In this document: positions 6,578 to 14,393 of the stretch, one piece after another
How the letters are laid out: the number at the start of each line of letters is the position of its first letter
Numbering within the stretch: the first letter of the stretch is position 1
From: JANNSW01 sp031431235
Lineage (GTDB): Bacteria; Pseudomonadota; Alphaproteobacteria; Rhizobiales; Hyphomicrobiaceae
NCBI GenBank assembly: GCA_031431235.1
Contig: JANPDA010000038.1
Coordinates: 1-15,394 of the forward strand
Direction of reading: 5' to 3'
Length of the DNA stretch: 15,394 nucleotides
Notes under the pieces: generated by a model
What the model was told of the DNA's origin: nothing
Seen by the model: the letters and a program-made list of their open reading frames with translations, nothing else
Databases searched by the model: none
Position numbers and translations under genes: made by a program

Positions 6578-7026
6578 ACGCCGCGCTTGAACGGGACGAT
6601 CAAGTCGAGCAGGTCCTCGATCGGGACCCATTTCCAGTTGTCGAACTCGGCCTTGTGGCCCGGCGGCGCGAGATCGACCTCGCTGTCCGTACCTGTGAAG
6701 CGGGCCGCGAACCATTTCTGCTGCTGCCCGCGGTAGCGCCCGCCCCAGGAGATCCCGACCAGATGAGACGGCAAGTCGTAGCGATACCACTCGGCAGTCT
6801 CGGCCAGGATCGTCGCCGACGTGATCCCGGTTTCCTCGTAGAGCTCGCGCAGTGCGGCTTTCGCCGGGTCCTCGTCGGCGTCGATGCCGCCTTGCGGCAT
6901 CTGCCACCATTCCCCGGTCCCTTCGGCGTCGGCAATGTCCGGCCGCCGTCCGACCCAAATGTGGCCTCGAGCATTCAACAGCATGATGCCGACGCAGGGG
7001 CGGTAGCCGAGATCGGGCCGGGCCAT
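6535..7026 (-). CDS. rppH: RNA pyrophosphohydrolase RppH (Nudix hydrolase)
   Basis: A 163-residue cytosolic Nudix enzyme that converts the 5' triphosphate of mRNA to a monophosphate, so starting RNase E-dependent decay. The N-terminal YRPCVGIMLLN is the RppH/YgdP signature. The Nudix box spans residues 46-68, with R60, E61, E64 and E65 in LRELYEETGI providing the metal site. The WWQMPQGGID segment just before it is typical of RppH rather than of other Nudix enzymes. The C-terminal WKWVPIEDLLDLIVPFKR is also conserved. It is the last gene of the minus-strand cluster, 48 bases after the small membrane ORF. Its 3' end overlaps the end of the convergent M50 protease gene by 43 bases. The ribosome binding site is weak (GGAACAC). 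Confidence 0.96.
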   Translation of the reverse strand: MARPDLGYRPCVGIMLLNARGHIWVGRRPDIADAEGTGEWWQMPQGGIDADEDPAKAALRELYEETGITSATILAETAEWYRYDLPSHLVGISWGGRYRGQQQKWFAARFTGTDSEVDLAPPGHKAEFDNWKWVPIEDLLDLIVPFKRGVYEAVVGEFRPLLG

Positions 7027-7074
7027 TTGATGTGTTCCAACACTAACGAGTGCAAAGGGGTGGCAGTGGGAGCC

Positions 7075-7422
7075 TCAGTTCTGGCTCGCCGCACTGGGCT
7101 CCTGCAGCAACTGCTCGGTCACCGTGATCCCGTCAATGGCGTCGGCTGCCGGCATGCCCCCAGCGGTTGCAGCGCCACTGACCTTGGGCATCATGGTGAC
7201 ATCGGCTGGCAATGCGGGCTTGGGCGTGGCGGTTTCGGCGGCAAGGCTTTCGGCGTCCTTGCCGTTGGTAGTGATGGCTGCCGCCACGTCGCCCGAGGGC
7301 GGGTCGACCTTGACGTTCACATGAGGATCGCCACCCGCGCCCTCGATCGGCGCCGACAGGTAGACCGCGAAATAGGCGCCCGCAACCACGAGCATGACGA
7401 AAGTGATGACGAGGGCTCTCAC
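7075..7422 (-). CDS. Small membrane-anchored protein, probable remnant of divergent polysaccharide deacetylase
   Basis: The ORF encodes 115 residues from a GTG start. One N-terminal membrane helix (residues 3-24) is followed by an Ala/Pro-rich periplasmic tail with no enzymatic motif. In Hyphomicrobiales the gene between ctpA and rppH is normally a divergent polysaccharide deacetylase (about 380-400 residues). Its N-terminus is a basic cytoplasmic stretch, a membrane helix and a GG(E/D)P-type segment. This ORF has the helix followed by EGAGGDPHVNVKVDPP, in the right place and on the right strand, but the catalytic domain is missing. Origin by deletion is an inference from position and this short similarity. 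It could instead be an unrelated lineage-specific envelope protein. Its start overlaps the stop of the 46-residue ORF upstream (GTGA). Confidence 0.55.
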   Translation of the reverse strand: MRALVITFVMLVVAGAYFAVYLSAPIEGAGGDPHVNVKVDPPSGDVAAAITTNGKDAESLAAETATPKPALPADVTMMPKVSGAATAGGMPAADAIDGITVTEQLLQEPSAASQN

Positions 7423-7559
7423 GGCGCGGACCCCGAACTCTTGCGTTTATCGACCGATTGCATTGCCGGATCGGGGGGCGCTTGGCCACCCGACCCGCGC
7501 ATGACGCCCTCGCGAGCGCCATGCGGATTTCCACCAGGGCGACCAAAGCCGTGCCTCAC
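7419..7559 (-). CDS. Small ORF coupled to the following membrane ORF, possible N-terminal deacetylase fragment
   Basis: A GTG-initiated frame of 46 codons begins 27 bases after the ctpA stop. It ends in TGA at 7421-7419, overlapping the GTG start (7422) of the next ORF. The product is Gly/Pro/basic, ending PAMQSVDKRKSSGSAP, like the basic cytoplasmic stretch that precedes a membrane helix. If the two ORFs were once one frame, a small indel near 7420 would separate the cytoplasmic part from the membrane helix. There is no clear ribosome binding site, so translation is uncertain. Confidence 0.3.
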   Translation of the reverse strand: MRHGFGRPGGNPHGAREGVMRGSGGQAPPDPAMQSVDKRKSSGSAP

Positions 7560-7586
7560 GTCGGAGCGGCTTCGGTCAGATCCCGA

Positions 7587-8975
7587 TCAGTTGGGATCTG
7601 TCGTCGTCTGCCCGCTTCCCGTCCCGGCAGCCGGTGCGGCCGTGCCTTCGGCAGGCGCTGGCGCGGGAACCGCGGGGGCCTCCGCCTGCGGCAGGCCGCG
7701 GACGAGATTGAGCGCGTAGATGAGCTGCTTGTCCTTTTCCTTCTCGCGCGGCACATAGGCCGAGGAGCCGGATTCCAGCGCTGCGTTCTCGCCCTGGCTG
7801 TTCTTCAGGTGGCCGCGCAGCGCCGCTTCGCCTCGCGGCTTTTCCAGCGCCTTGATCTCGTCGGGCACATCCTGCTCGACGACGATGTCGGGATCGATAC
7901 CCTTGGCCTGGATCGAGCGATTGGCCGGCGTGAAGTAACGCGCGGTCGTCAGCCGTAGCGCGCCATTGGCGCCGAGGGGAATGATCGTCTGCACCGAGCC
8001 CTTGCCGAATGACCGCGTGCCGATGATGGTCGCGCGCTTGTGATCCTGCAACGCGCCTGCCACGATCTCGGAGGCCGACGCCGATCCGCCATTGATCAAC
8101 ACGATGATCTTGTTGCCGTCGGTGATGTCGCCGGCGCGAGCGTTGGAGCGCTGTGTCTCGTCCTCGTTGCGGCCGCGCGTGATCACGATCGCGCCCTTCT
8201 CGAGGAAGGCGTCCGACACGGCGATCGCCTGGTCGAGCAGCCCGCCCGGATTGTTCCGCAAGTCGACGACCCAGCCTTTCAGCTTGCCACCGATCTGCGT
8301 CTTGAGGTCGGCGACGGCCTTCTTCAGGTTGTCGGTCGTCTGCTCGTTGAAGGCGGACAGGCGGACATAGCCGACGTCATCCTCGGCGCTCCACTTGACG
8401 GGGTTGATGCGGATCACGTCGCGCATCACCTTCACGTCGAAGGGAGCCTCCACGCCCTTGCGCACGATCGTCAGCAGGATCGGCGTATTGACCGGCCCCC
8501 GCATTTTCTCGACCGCCTGCTCGAGAGTCAGGCCCTGGATCTGCTCGTTGTCGAGTTGAGTGATGAGGTCGTTGGCTTGAATGCCGGCCTTGGCTGCGGG
8601 CGTGTCGTCGATCGGCGACACGACCTTGACGACGCCGTTCTCCATCGTGACCTCGATGCCGAGGCCGCCGAACTCACCGCGCGTCTGTACCTGCATGTCG
8701 CGGAAGTTCTTGGCATTGAGGAACGACGAGTGCGGGTCGAGCGCGGCGAGCATGCCATTGATCGCGGCTTCCACCATCACGGCGTCGTCGGGCGACTCCA
8801 CGTAGTCCGTGCGGACCCGCTCGAAGACGTTGCCGAACAGGTCGAGCTGCTTGAACAGCTCGGCATTGTTGGAGGTGGCCGATTGGGTGCGGGTCACGTT
8901 GAACACGGTCGTGCCCAGCGCGAACACCGACAGCACGAGGCACATCCAGAACGCGATTTCGGTTCTACTCTTCAT
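7587..8975 (-). CDS. ctpA: C-terminal processing serine protease, S41 family (CtpA)
   Basis: A 462-residue periplasmic carboxy-terminal processing protease, held by an N-terminal signal/anchor helix (residues 8-26). The N-terminal region has the YVESPDD and LDPHSSFLNAKNF motifs, followed by a PDZ domain at about 100-185 with EFGGLGIEVT. The catalytic dyad is the serine in NGGSASASEIVAG (S300) and the lysine in RSFGKGSVQT (K325). A Pro/Ala-rich tail fills the last 40 residues. In relatives such enzymes trim envelope proteins and control murein hydrolases, which fits its place directly after the murein hydrolase activator envC. The ATG overlaps the envC stop by four bases (ATGA, 8975-8972), so translation is probably coupled. 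Confidence 0.96.
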   Translation of the reverse strand: MKSRTEIAFWMCLVLSVFALGTTVFNVTRTQSATSNNAELFKQLDLFGNVFERVRTDYVESPDDAVMVEAAINGMLAALDPHSSFLNAKNFRDMQVQTRGEFGGLGIEVTMENGVVKVVSPIDDTPAAKAGIQANDLITQLDNEQIQGLTLEQAVEKMRGPVNTPILLTIVRKGVEAPFDVKVMRDVIRINPVKWSAEDDVGYVRLSAFNEQTTDNLKKAVADLKTQIGGKLKGWVVDLRNNPGGLLDQAIAVSDAFLEKGAIVITRGRNEDETQRSNARAGDITDGNKIIVLINGGSASASEIVAGALQDHKRATIIGTRSFGKGSVQTIIPLGANGALRLTTARYFTPANRSIQAKGIDPDIVVEQDVPDEIKALEKPRGEAALRGHLKNSQGENAALESGSSAYVPREKEKDKQLIYALNLVRGLPQAEAPAVPAPAPAEGTAAPAAGTGSGQTTTDPN

Positions 8976-10408
8976 CCTTGAGCCTTTTCAGCGTCTCCGG
9001 ACCACCAGGGGTCGGGATCGATGGGTCGTTCCTGCTTGCGAAATTCAATGTAGAGGATCGGTGCTCCACCGGAGCCGTCCTCCTCGGCTTGCTGCTTCTC
9101 GCCCATTTTGCCGACGGGCTCGCCCGAGAGCACGAACTGTCCGACCTGAGCACTGATCTGCTTCATGCCGGCGAGCAGCACATGATAGCCGCCCCCCGCG
9201 TTGATGATCAAGATCTGACCATAGCTGCGGAACTCGCCCGCGTATACGACCCAACCATCGCTTGGTGACACAATTTGGGCACTGGCCCGCGTTGCAAGAG
9301 CTATGCCCTTGGCCCGCGCCTCGTATTTGGTCGGCTGGCCAAAGCCGAACAGCCGCTTGCCCTGGGCGGGCAGCGGCAGCCGCCCCTTGGCCTTGTCGAA
9401 CGGCATCGCGGGCTCGATCCGGCTCGCGCTCAGGAGTGCAACGGTCTGGGATTGCGGCGGCTCCGCGGGCGTGGTTTCCGCCGCTGGAGAGCTGGATTGG
9501 TTGGCGGTCGTGCTCGATGAGGCCGCCGCCGGTGCGGTTGCCGTTTTGGCGGGAGGTATCGCCGCCTGCTGCCCAGGCGCTGTGCCTTGCTCGAGTTTCT
9601 TCTCGTAGGTCCCCAGCGTCCCCTTCGAGGCGACGGCCTTGTCGAGCTTGCGGATGAGATCGTTCAGGTTGGCCACAGTCTTTGCCTGGACCTTGGCCTG
9701 CTCGCGTAGCTCGGCGAGCGCGGTTTCGCTCTTGTCGATCTCCTCGCGCTTGACGACGAGCAGCTTGTCCAGGTCGCGTTGCTCTTCGGCAAGCCTGATG
9801 CGCTCCTCCGAGAGCCGCTGTCCCTGCTCGCGGATGTCGGCGACCACGCGATCGAGCGATTCGAGCGTGGTTGCCAGTGCCAACGCCTTCTCACGCAACT
9901 GGGGGAAGATGGTCGCGAGCACCATGGCGCTGCGCACCTGGGCGAGCGCATCGTCGCGCCGCGTGATCATGACGGGTGGCGGGTTGCGCCCCATTCGCTG
10001 CAGCACGGCGAGCAGCCTCGCGATCGTCGCGTGCTGGCCTTCCAACGCCTTGCGGCTGGTCGTCTCGTCGGCGTTCAGCCCCTTCAGCCGATCCTCGATC
10101 CGGCTCATCGACGCCTCGCTCGTCTGGATGCGAGCGGCGCTCTCGATCAGACGGCGGTTGAGTGCTTCGCGCTCCTGGTTCAGCTGCTGGACATTCTCCT
10201 CGAGCTCGGTCTGGCGCTGACGCGTCTGCTCGAGATTTTTCCGTTCCTGCTCCAGCCGTTTACGAGCAGTGTCGTTCTCGGTTTCCTTGGTCGTATCGTT
10301 GACATCGGCGTCCCAGCTGTTCTGGGCAAGCGTCGCCGGGGCGATAGCGGTCATTGCCGCCAAGCCTCCAACCATTGCAGCGCCGATCATTCGCGCTATC
10401 GCACCCAT
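8972..10408 (-). CDS. envC: Murein hydrolase activator EnvC family protein
   Basis: A 478-residue periplasmic protein that activates cell-division amidases. I chose ATG 10408, behind an AAGG site. It opens with a signal peptide (about 28 residues, hydrophobic core IGAAMVGGLAAMTAIA, cleavage near TLA-QN), whereas the longer frame to 10561 starts with TTG and hides the signal peptide. A long coiled coil covers about residues 40-265, followed by an Ala/Ser/Thr/Gln-rich linker and a C-terminal LytM/M23-like domain (about 330-470). The zinc ligands are lost: where peptidases have HxH the sequence is LYIEFR, and the HxxxD position reads KGIAL. A degenerate domain is what is expected of EnvC activators as opposed to true endopeptidases. 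It is followed by ctpA with overlapping start and stop. Confidence 0.93.
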   Translation of the reverse strand: MGAIARMIGAAMVGGLAAMTAIAPATLAQNSWDADVNDTTKETENDTARKRLEQERKNLEQTRQRQTELEENVQQLNQEREALNRRLIESAARIQTSEASMSRIEDRLKGLNADETTSRKALEGQHATIARLLAVLQRMGRNPPPVMITRRDDALAQVRSAMVLATIFPQLREKALALATTLESLDRVVADIREQGQRLSEERIRLAEEQRDLDKLLVVKREEIDKSETALAELREQAKVQAKTVANLNDLIRKLDKAVASKGTLGTYEKKLEQGTAPGQQAAIPPAKTATAPAAASSSTTANQSSSPAAETTPAEPPQSQTVALLSASRIEPAMPFDKAKGRLPLPAQGKRLFGFGQPTKYEARAKGIALATRASAQIVSPSDGWVVYAGEFRSYGQILIINAGGGYHVLLAGMKQISAQVGQFVLSGEPVGKMGEKQQAEEDGSGGAPILYIEFRKQERPIDPDPWWSGDAEKAQG

Positions 10409-10594
10409 CCGACCTTGCAACCTCGCTGCCCCGCCGAATGCGATTGTCTGTTCCGCCGCCCGATGGGCCGGCACCGGCCGACGCCAACCGTTGGATCGTG
10501 CCCCCGACCGACCGGGCATTCCACCAGCCCGAGAAATAAGGCAATTCGCCGATGACGCCAATGGCCGCGGCGCGAATGCCTGTGCATCGCTCGC

Positions 10595-11077
10595 TCACGC
10601 CCGATGATAGGGGTGTCCCGAGAGGATGGTGATGGCACGGTAGATCTGCTCGAGCAGCACGACGCGGGCAAGCCCATGGGGCAGCGTCATCGGGCCGAGC
10701 GAAAGCTGCTCGTGACACTGCGTGAGTGCTGCTTCGCCATGACCATCGGGCCCCCCGATCAGGAAGGCGAGGGCTGCACCGCCCTTGTCGCGTTCGGCAC
10801 GGAGCATTTCGGCGAACTCGGTGCTCGTTCGGGCGCGGCCGTACTCGTCGAGCGCAATGATGCGGCCGCTTCCGGTGCTTCCAGCCAGCAGGCGGCGCGC
10901 CTCGTCCGTCTTGCGCTCAGCTGCCGGCTTGGCGGATCCTTCCCGGATTTCGACGACCGACAACGGCCCGAGCGCCAACGCTCTGCCTGCGGCGCTCGCC
11001 CGCTCGGCATAGCGGCTGCACAGCGTCTGCTCAGCCCCGTCCTTCAGGCGGCCGACCGCCGCGACCAACAATCTCAT
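10595..11077 (-). CDS. rlmH: 23S rRNA (pseudouridine-1915-N3)-methyltransferase RlmH
   Basis: A 160-residue SPOUT-class enzyme that methylates pseudouridine 1915 in helix 69 of 23S rRNA on assembled 70S ribosomes, using SAM. The knot motifs are clear: FLIGGPDGHG at residues 105-114 and LPHGLARVVLLEQIYRA at 132-148, with the C-terminal HPYHR (155-159) that is conserved in the family. Length is normal (about 155-160). The gene follows rsfS by 54 bases, the conserved bacterial order, and is followed by envC after a 186-base gap that could hold an additional promoter. Confidence 0.97.
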   Translation of the reverse strand: MRLLVAAVGRLKDGAEQTLCSRYAERASAAGRALALGPLSVVEIREGSAKPAAERKTDEARRLLAGSTGSGRIIALDEYGRARTSTEFAEMLRAERDKGGAALAFLIGGPDGHGEAALTQCHEQLSLGPMTLPHGLARVVLLEQIYRAITILSGHPYHRA

Positions 11078-11131
11078 GTCTTCGGCCCCAGGTCAGCCGC
11101 CGGCGTTCTCGACGGCGGCCGACCGTCCGAG

Positions 11132-11491
11132 TCAGGAGGCCATCACGTCTGAAGGCTTGTCCGCGGACCACATCTTCTCGAGGTTGTAGAACTCGCGAAC
11201 CTCGGGCCGGAAGATATGGACGATGACATCGCCCGCATCGACCAGAACCCAATCGCAGGTCGGCATGCCCTCGACGCGGATGCGATGATAGCCTTCCTCC
11301 TTCAGCTTCTGCACGATCTGGTCGGCTGCGGCGCCAACGTGGCGCTGGGAGCGGCCGGAAGCCACGACCATGTGATCACCGAGCGAGGACTTCCCCGCGA
11401 TCTCGATCGCGACGACGTTCTCGGCCTTGGCATCATCGAGGATGGAGAGAATGCTGGAGAGCAGGTGGGCAGAGCTAGCCTTGGCGGCCAT
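11132..11491 (-). CDS. rsfS: Ribosome silencing factor RsfS
   Basis: A 119-residue protein that binds ribosomal protein uL14 on the 50S subunit and blocks joining with 30S, damping translation when nutrients are scarce. Conserved segments are VVASGRSQRHVGAAADQIVQ (residues 42-61), YHRIRVEGMPTCDWVLVDAGD and VIVHIFRPEVREFYNLEKMW. I chose ATG 11491, with GGAG five bases upstream. A GTG at 11581 in the same frame would add 30 basic residues not usual for the family. In many relatives nadD precedes rsfS, but here the upstream neighbour is the RimB-RimK fusion gene. A good promoter about 160 bases upstream suggests that this is the first gene of the downstream cluster. Confidence 0.96.
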   Translation of the reverse strand: MAAKASSAHLLSSILSILDDAKAENVVAIEIAGKSSLGDHMVVASGRSQRHVGAAADQIVQKLKEEGYHRIRVEGMPTCDWVLVDAGDVIVHIFRPEVREFYNLEKMWSADKPSDVMAS

Positions 11492-11653
11492 CAGCTCCGC
11501 AGGCGGCGCCTTCCGTTGGATGCGCCGGATCGCTGTTCGTATGGTCAGATCCCTGTCCTTTCGTTGCGTGCCTGCCACCAAGTGCCCATTGCCCTTCGGT
11601 TGCCGGCCTCGGGCGAAAGGATGCTCGTGGCAACACTAATTACGAACGCCACC

Positions 11654-11682
11654 ATCATACCCGGATTGGCTCCCGAATTCAA
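11654..11682 (-). promoter_or_regulatory. Sigma-70-type promoter for the rsfS-rlmH-envC-ctpA cluster
   Basis: On the minus strand, TTGAAT (11682-11677) and TATGAT (11659-11654) are separated by exactly 17 bases. They match the consensus hexamers at 4 of 6 and 5 of 6 positions. Transcription would start near 11647 and leave a leader of about 155 bases before rsfS. The sites lie between the stop of the upstream gene and rsfS, in a locally AT-richer patch. Confidence 0.55.
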
Positions 11683-11700
11683 CAAAAGCCGAAATGGTGC

Positions 11701-13131
11701 CTAATCGGGCCTTGCGACGGCCTGTATGTCGCCGGCCTCGCCGGCGCCGAATGTGAGCGGAGTGTGGCGCAGAGAGCCCACCTGCCCGGCGATGTGGGCG
11801 ATGATCAGCTCGGCGATCGGCTTGCCGCTGACGGCCTCGATGCCCTGCAGGCCAGGCGACGAGTTGACCTCGAGCACCTTGGGACCATCCTTGGCCCGCA
11901 GCATGTCGACGCCCGCGACGGTCAGTCCCATGACGCGCGCTGCCCTGATGGCGAGGCGGCGCTCGTCCTTGCCGAGCTTCACGTCGCGACCCTGCCCGCC
12001 CATATGCAGATTGGCGCGGAAATCGCCGGTTGCAGCCTCGCGCTGCATCGCCGCCACCACCTCGTCGCCGACTACGAAGCAGCGGATATCGGCGCCGGCG
12101 GCCTCCTCGATGAAGTCCTGCACCAGGAAGTACGCATCGAGATCGCGGAACGCGCTGATCACCGATTCAGCCGCCTTGCGCGTCTCCGCCAGCACTACGC
12201 CCTTGCCCTGCGAGCTCGCCAGCAGCTTGACGATCAGCGGCGCCCCGCCCAGCAGGTCGATCAGGTGCTTGGTGTCCTTGGGCGAATGGGCAACCGTCGT
12301 CGGCGGGGTCGCGATGCCGTGGCGGGCGAACGTCTGATGGGCGAGCAGCTTGTCGCGCGACTTGCCGATCGCCTCCGCCGGATTGGGCGAATAGCAGCCC
12401 ATCATCTCGAGCTGTCGCACCACCGCCATGCCGTAGAAAGTCATGGAAGCTCCGATCCGCGGAATGACGGCATCGAAATGGGGCAGGGGCTGGCCGTCGT
12501 AGTGCACTTCCGGCTGCTGTGCATTGATCGACATGTAGCAGCGGGCGGTATCGATCATCTCGAGCTCGTGCCCGTTCGATTCGGCCGCCTCCTTGAGCCG
12601 CCGCGAGGAGTAGTTGCTCGGCTCGCGCGTCAGCAGGCAGATCCGGAGCGCACGTGGCGACACCGGCTGCATCTCGCGCCGCTCATAGACCCCGTAGCCG
12701 ATCGCTGGCTGCATGAACGACACGCCGGGGCTGACGACCATGTCCGGCCCGATCGCCTGGCGGCCGAGCAGCATCCGGTATGACATGAACTCGCGATTGG
12801 TGAGCGAGATCTCGATCGGCCAATCCCGGTCGCCGATCCGGACCGGGGTCTCGATGATGAAGCGCTGCTCGGTCTCCCCGTTCGAGCTGGTGATGTCGCG
12901 GCGGCCGATCACATTTGCCGAGCACACGACCGCGATCTCGCGCCGCTCGGGCACCGGATGCACGACGAAGCGGACTTTCGGCTTCTCGCCGCGGCCGAAT
13001 GGCTCGATCTCGGAAGCGTGCAGCGCCGAGGTGCGGGCCCCGGTATCGACCTTGGCTTTGAGCGCCGGCAGGCCGAGCTGGGGCAGCTCGACCCATTCCT
13101 CCCAGCCCAGCACGAACGACTTGGCCACCAT
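11701..13131 (-). CDS. RimB-RimK fusion: retropepsin-like (ATP-dependent zinc protease family) domain plus ATP-grasp glutamate ligase
   Basis: A 476-residue protein with two domains. Residues 1-150 are the DUF785/RimB retropepsin-like domain, with the catalytic DTGA in KAKVDTGARTSALHASEIE (D29) and the conserved MLLGR (120-124). Residues about 163-450 are a RimK-type ATP-grasp ligase: IPRIG (223-227), the ATP-binding loop SSQGKGVVLAE (306-316) and the metal-binding VLEVNSSPGLQGIE (419-432). RimK adds glutamates to the C-terminus of ribosomal protein S6 (bS6), and in pseudomonads RimB acts against that modification. Here both activities are in one chain. ATG 13131 has GGAG at a suitable distance; the longer frame to 13368 runs into the upstream gene. 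It follows the methyltransferase gene by 40 bases, probably co-transcribed. The bS6 substrate is inferred from the family; other protein or peptide targets are possible. Confidence 0.92.
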   Translation of the reverse strand: MVAKSFVLGWEEWVELPQLGLPALKAKVDTGARTSALHASEIEPFGRGEKPKVRFVVHPVPERREIAVVCSANVIGRRDITSSNGETEQRFIIETPVRIGDRDWPIEISLTNREFMSYRMLLGRQAIGPDMVVSPGVSFMQPAIGYGVYERREMQPVSPRALRICLLTREPSNYSSRRLKEAAESNGHELEMIDTARCYMSINAQQPEVHYDGQPLPHFDAVIPRIGASMTFYGMAVVRQLEMMGCYSPNPAEAIGKSRDKLLAHQTFARHGIATPPTTVAHSPKDTKHLIDLLGGAPLIVKLLASSQGKGVVLAETRKAAESVISAFRDLDAYFLVQDFIEEAAGADIRCFVVGDEVVAAMQREAATGDFRANLHMGGQGRDVKLGKDERRLAIRAARVMGLTVAGVDMLRAKDGPKVLEVNSSPGLQGIEAVSGKPIAELIIAHIAGQVGSLRHTPLTFGAGEAGDIQAVARPD

Positions 13132-13171
13132 GGAGCGCTCCGACAAAATCGCACGGCAGATTCCGTTCGCC

Positions 13172-14176
13172 TCAGCCGCGTGCGCGCCGGCGCACCCGCG
13201 GCTCGCCCGCCGTGGCGGCATCGCGTGGCGGTGCGACCAGGGCTCCGAGTTTCTGCTCGATCGTCGCCCGGTCGGGGCGCGGCCCGGGCACGGTGCTGTC
13301 GAGCGCGCGGCGCATGGCGGCGAGATGCACGGCCGAGGTGCCGCAGCAGCCGCCGACGATGCGCGCACCGGCGTCGAGCGCCAGTTGCACGTAGTCGGCC
13401 ATCAGCTTCGGGCTGCCGGAGTAGACGACGCTGCCGCCCTTGATTTGCGGAATGCCGCAATTGGCTTTGGCGATTACGATCGCCTCCGGATTGGCTTGCG
13501 TCATGGCGAGCACGGAAACGAGGAGGTCCGACGCTCCGACCCCGCAGTTCGCGCCGACCCCGATCGGGGCCCGGGCGAGGCCGTCGCCGATTGACAGCAT
13601 GGCGCTCGGCTCGAGCCCCATCATGGTGCGTCCGGCCGTGTCGAAGCTGGCGGTGCAGGTGAACGGCAACCCGACAGCGACGGCAGCCTGCATGGCGGCC
13701 AGCATCTCCTCGGTCGCCGACATCGTCTCGATCCAGGCCACGTCGGCGCCGCCAGCCATCAAGCCTGAGATCTGCTCGGTGAAGGCTTCGATCGCCTCCG
13801 CCATGGTGAGCTTGCCGAGTGGCTCGAACAGCTCGCCCGTCGGCCCGACCGAGCCCGCGACCACGATCTCGCGCCCCGAGGCATCCGCGACCTCGCGCGC
13901 GATCTCGGCCGCGCGCTGGTTCAGCTCGAAAGTGCGCGCCTGCAGATTGTGCAGCTTCAACCGGTGACGGTTGCACCCGAACGTGTTGGTGAGGATGATG
14001 TCGGCGCCGGCTTCCACGAATTGGCGATGCAACCCGGCGACCTTCGCCGGCTGCTCGACCGTCCACATCTCCGGCGGATCGCCCGACATCAGGCCCATGT
14101 CGAAATAATTGGTGCCGGTCGCGCCGTCCGCCAGCAGGGCGTGCTTTCGGGCTAGCAGCGATTCGAGCGAAGCCAT
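13172..14176 (-). CDS. bmt: Betaine-homocysteine S-methyltransferase family protein
   Basis: A 334-residue zinc-dependent methyltransferase that makes methionine from homocysteine with glycine betaine as likely methyl donor. The N-terminal DGATGTNYFDMGL (17-29) and the LTNTFGCNRHRLKLH (62-76) segment are typical of the homocysteine-binding barrel. The zinc ligands are C211 in VGANCG and the C277-C278 pair in GGCCGT. The start at 14176 follows a strong AGGAGAA site. The last ~40 residues are Arg/Ala-rich and variable. S-methylmethionine- or dimethylsulfoniopropionate-dependent relatives share these motifs, so the donor is inferred. I see no SAM or SAH riboswitch in the 217 bases upstream. The gene symbol follows alphaproteobacterial usage. 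Confidence 0.9.
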   Translation of the reverse strand: MASLESLLARKHALLADGATGTNYFDMGLMSGDPPEMWTVEQPAKVAGLHRQFVEAGADIILTNTFGCNRHRLKLHNLQARTFELNQRAAEIAREVADASGREIVVAGSVGPTGELFEPLGKLTMAEAIEAFTEQISGLMAGGADVAWIETMSATEEMLAAMQAAVAVGLPFTCTASFDTAGRTMMGLEPSAMLSIGDGLARAPIGVGANCGVGASDLLVSVLAMTQANPEAIVIAKANCGIPQIKGGSVVYSGSPKLMADYVQLALDAGARIVGGCCGTSAVHLAAMRRALDSTVPGPRPDRATIEQKLGALVAPPRDAATAGEPRVRRRARG

Positions 14177-14393
14177 GGTGGTTCTCCTGGGCGATGGATG
14201 GGGTCGATCGGCACCTGACGCCTGCCTGCGGTCGCCACCGCGCAGTGTCGGAGGAAGGCAAGGACTCGACTGGTTACGATGGCCCAGCTATAGGACAGAT
14301 GTGCCCGGTTCGCTACCTCTCCCAGGCCGCAGCTCCGGTCGGCAAGCGCCGCTTCACGCAAGTCGCCCCCGGCAATCCGCAGGCGGATGCTGC

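Noticed and set aside
10409..10561. N-terminal extension of EnvC to a TTG start
   Set aside because: It would bury a clear signal peptide that begins at ATG 10408 behind its own ribosome binding site.
11492..11581. N-terminal extension of RsfS to a GTG start
   Set aside because: The added 30 residues are basic and not typical of the family; ATG 11491 has a GGAG site and gives normal length.
12909..14261. A 450-codon minus-strand open frame
   Set aside because: It overlaps both the methyltransferase and the RimB-RimK gene in another frame and is Arg-rich; both overlapped genes have clear catalytic motifs.
14287..14350. GGGAGAG motif resembling the start of a glycine riboswitch aptamer
   Set aside because: The required downstream glycine-aptamer core is absent and there is no second aptamer.
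14177..14393. Possible SAM or SAH riboswitch upstream of the betaine-homocysteine methyltransferase gene
   Set aside because: The gene's function makes it plausible, and a GGAGCTGCGG stretch caught my eye, but I could not match the conserved cores of SAM-II, SAM/SAH or SAH riboswitches. A covariance-model scan would decide.
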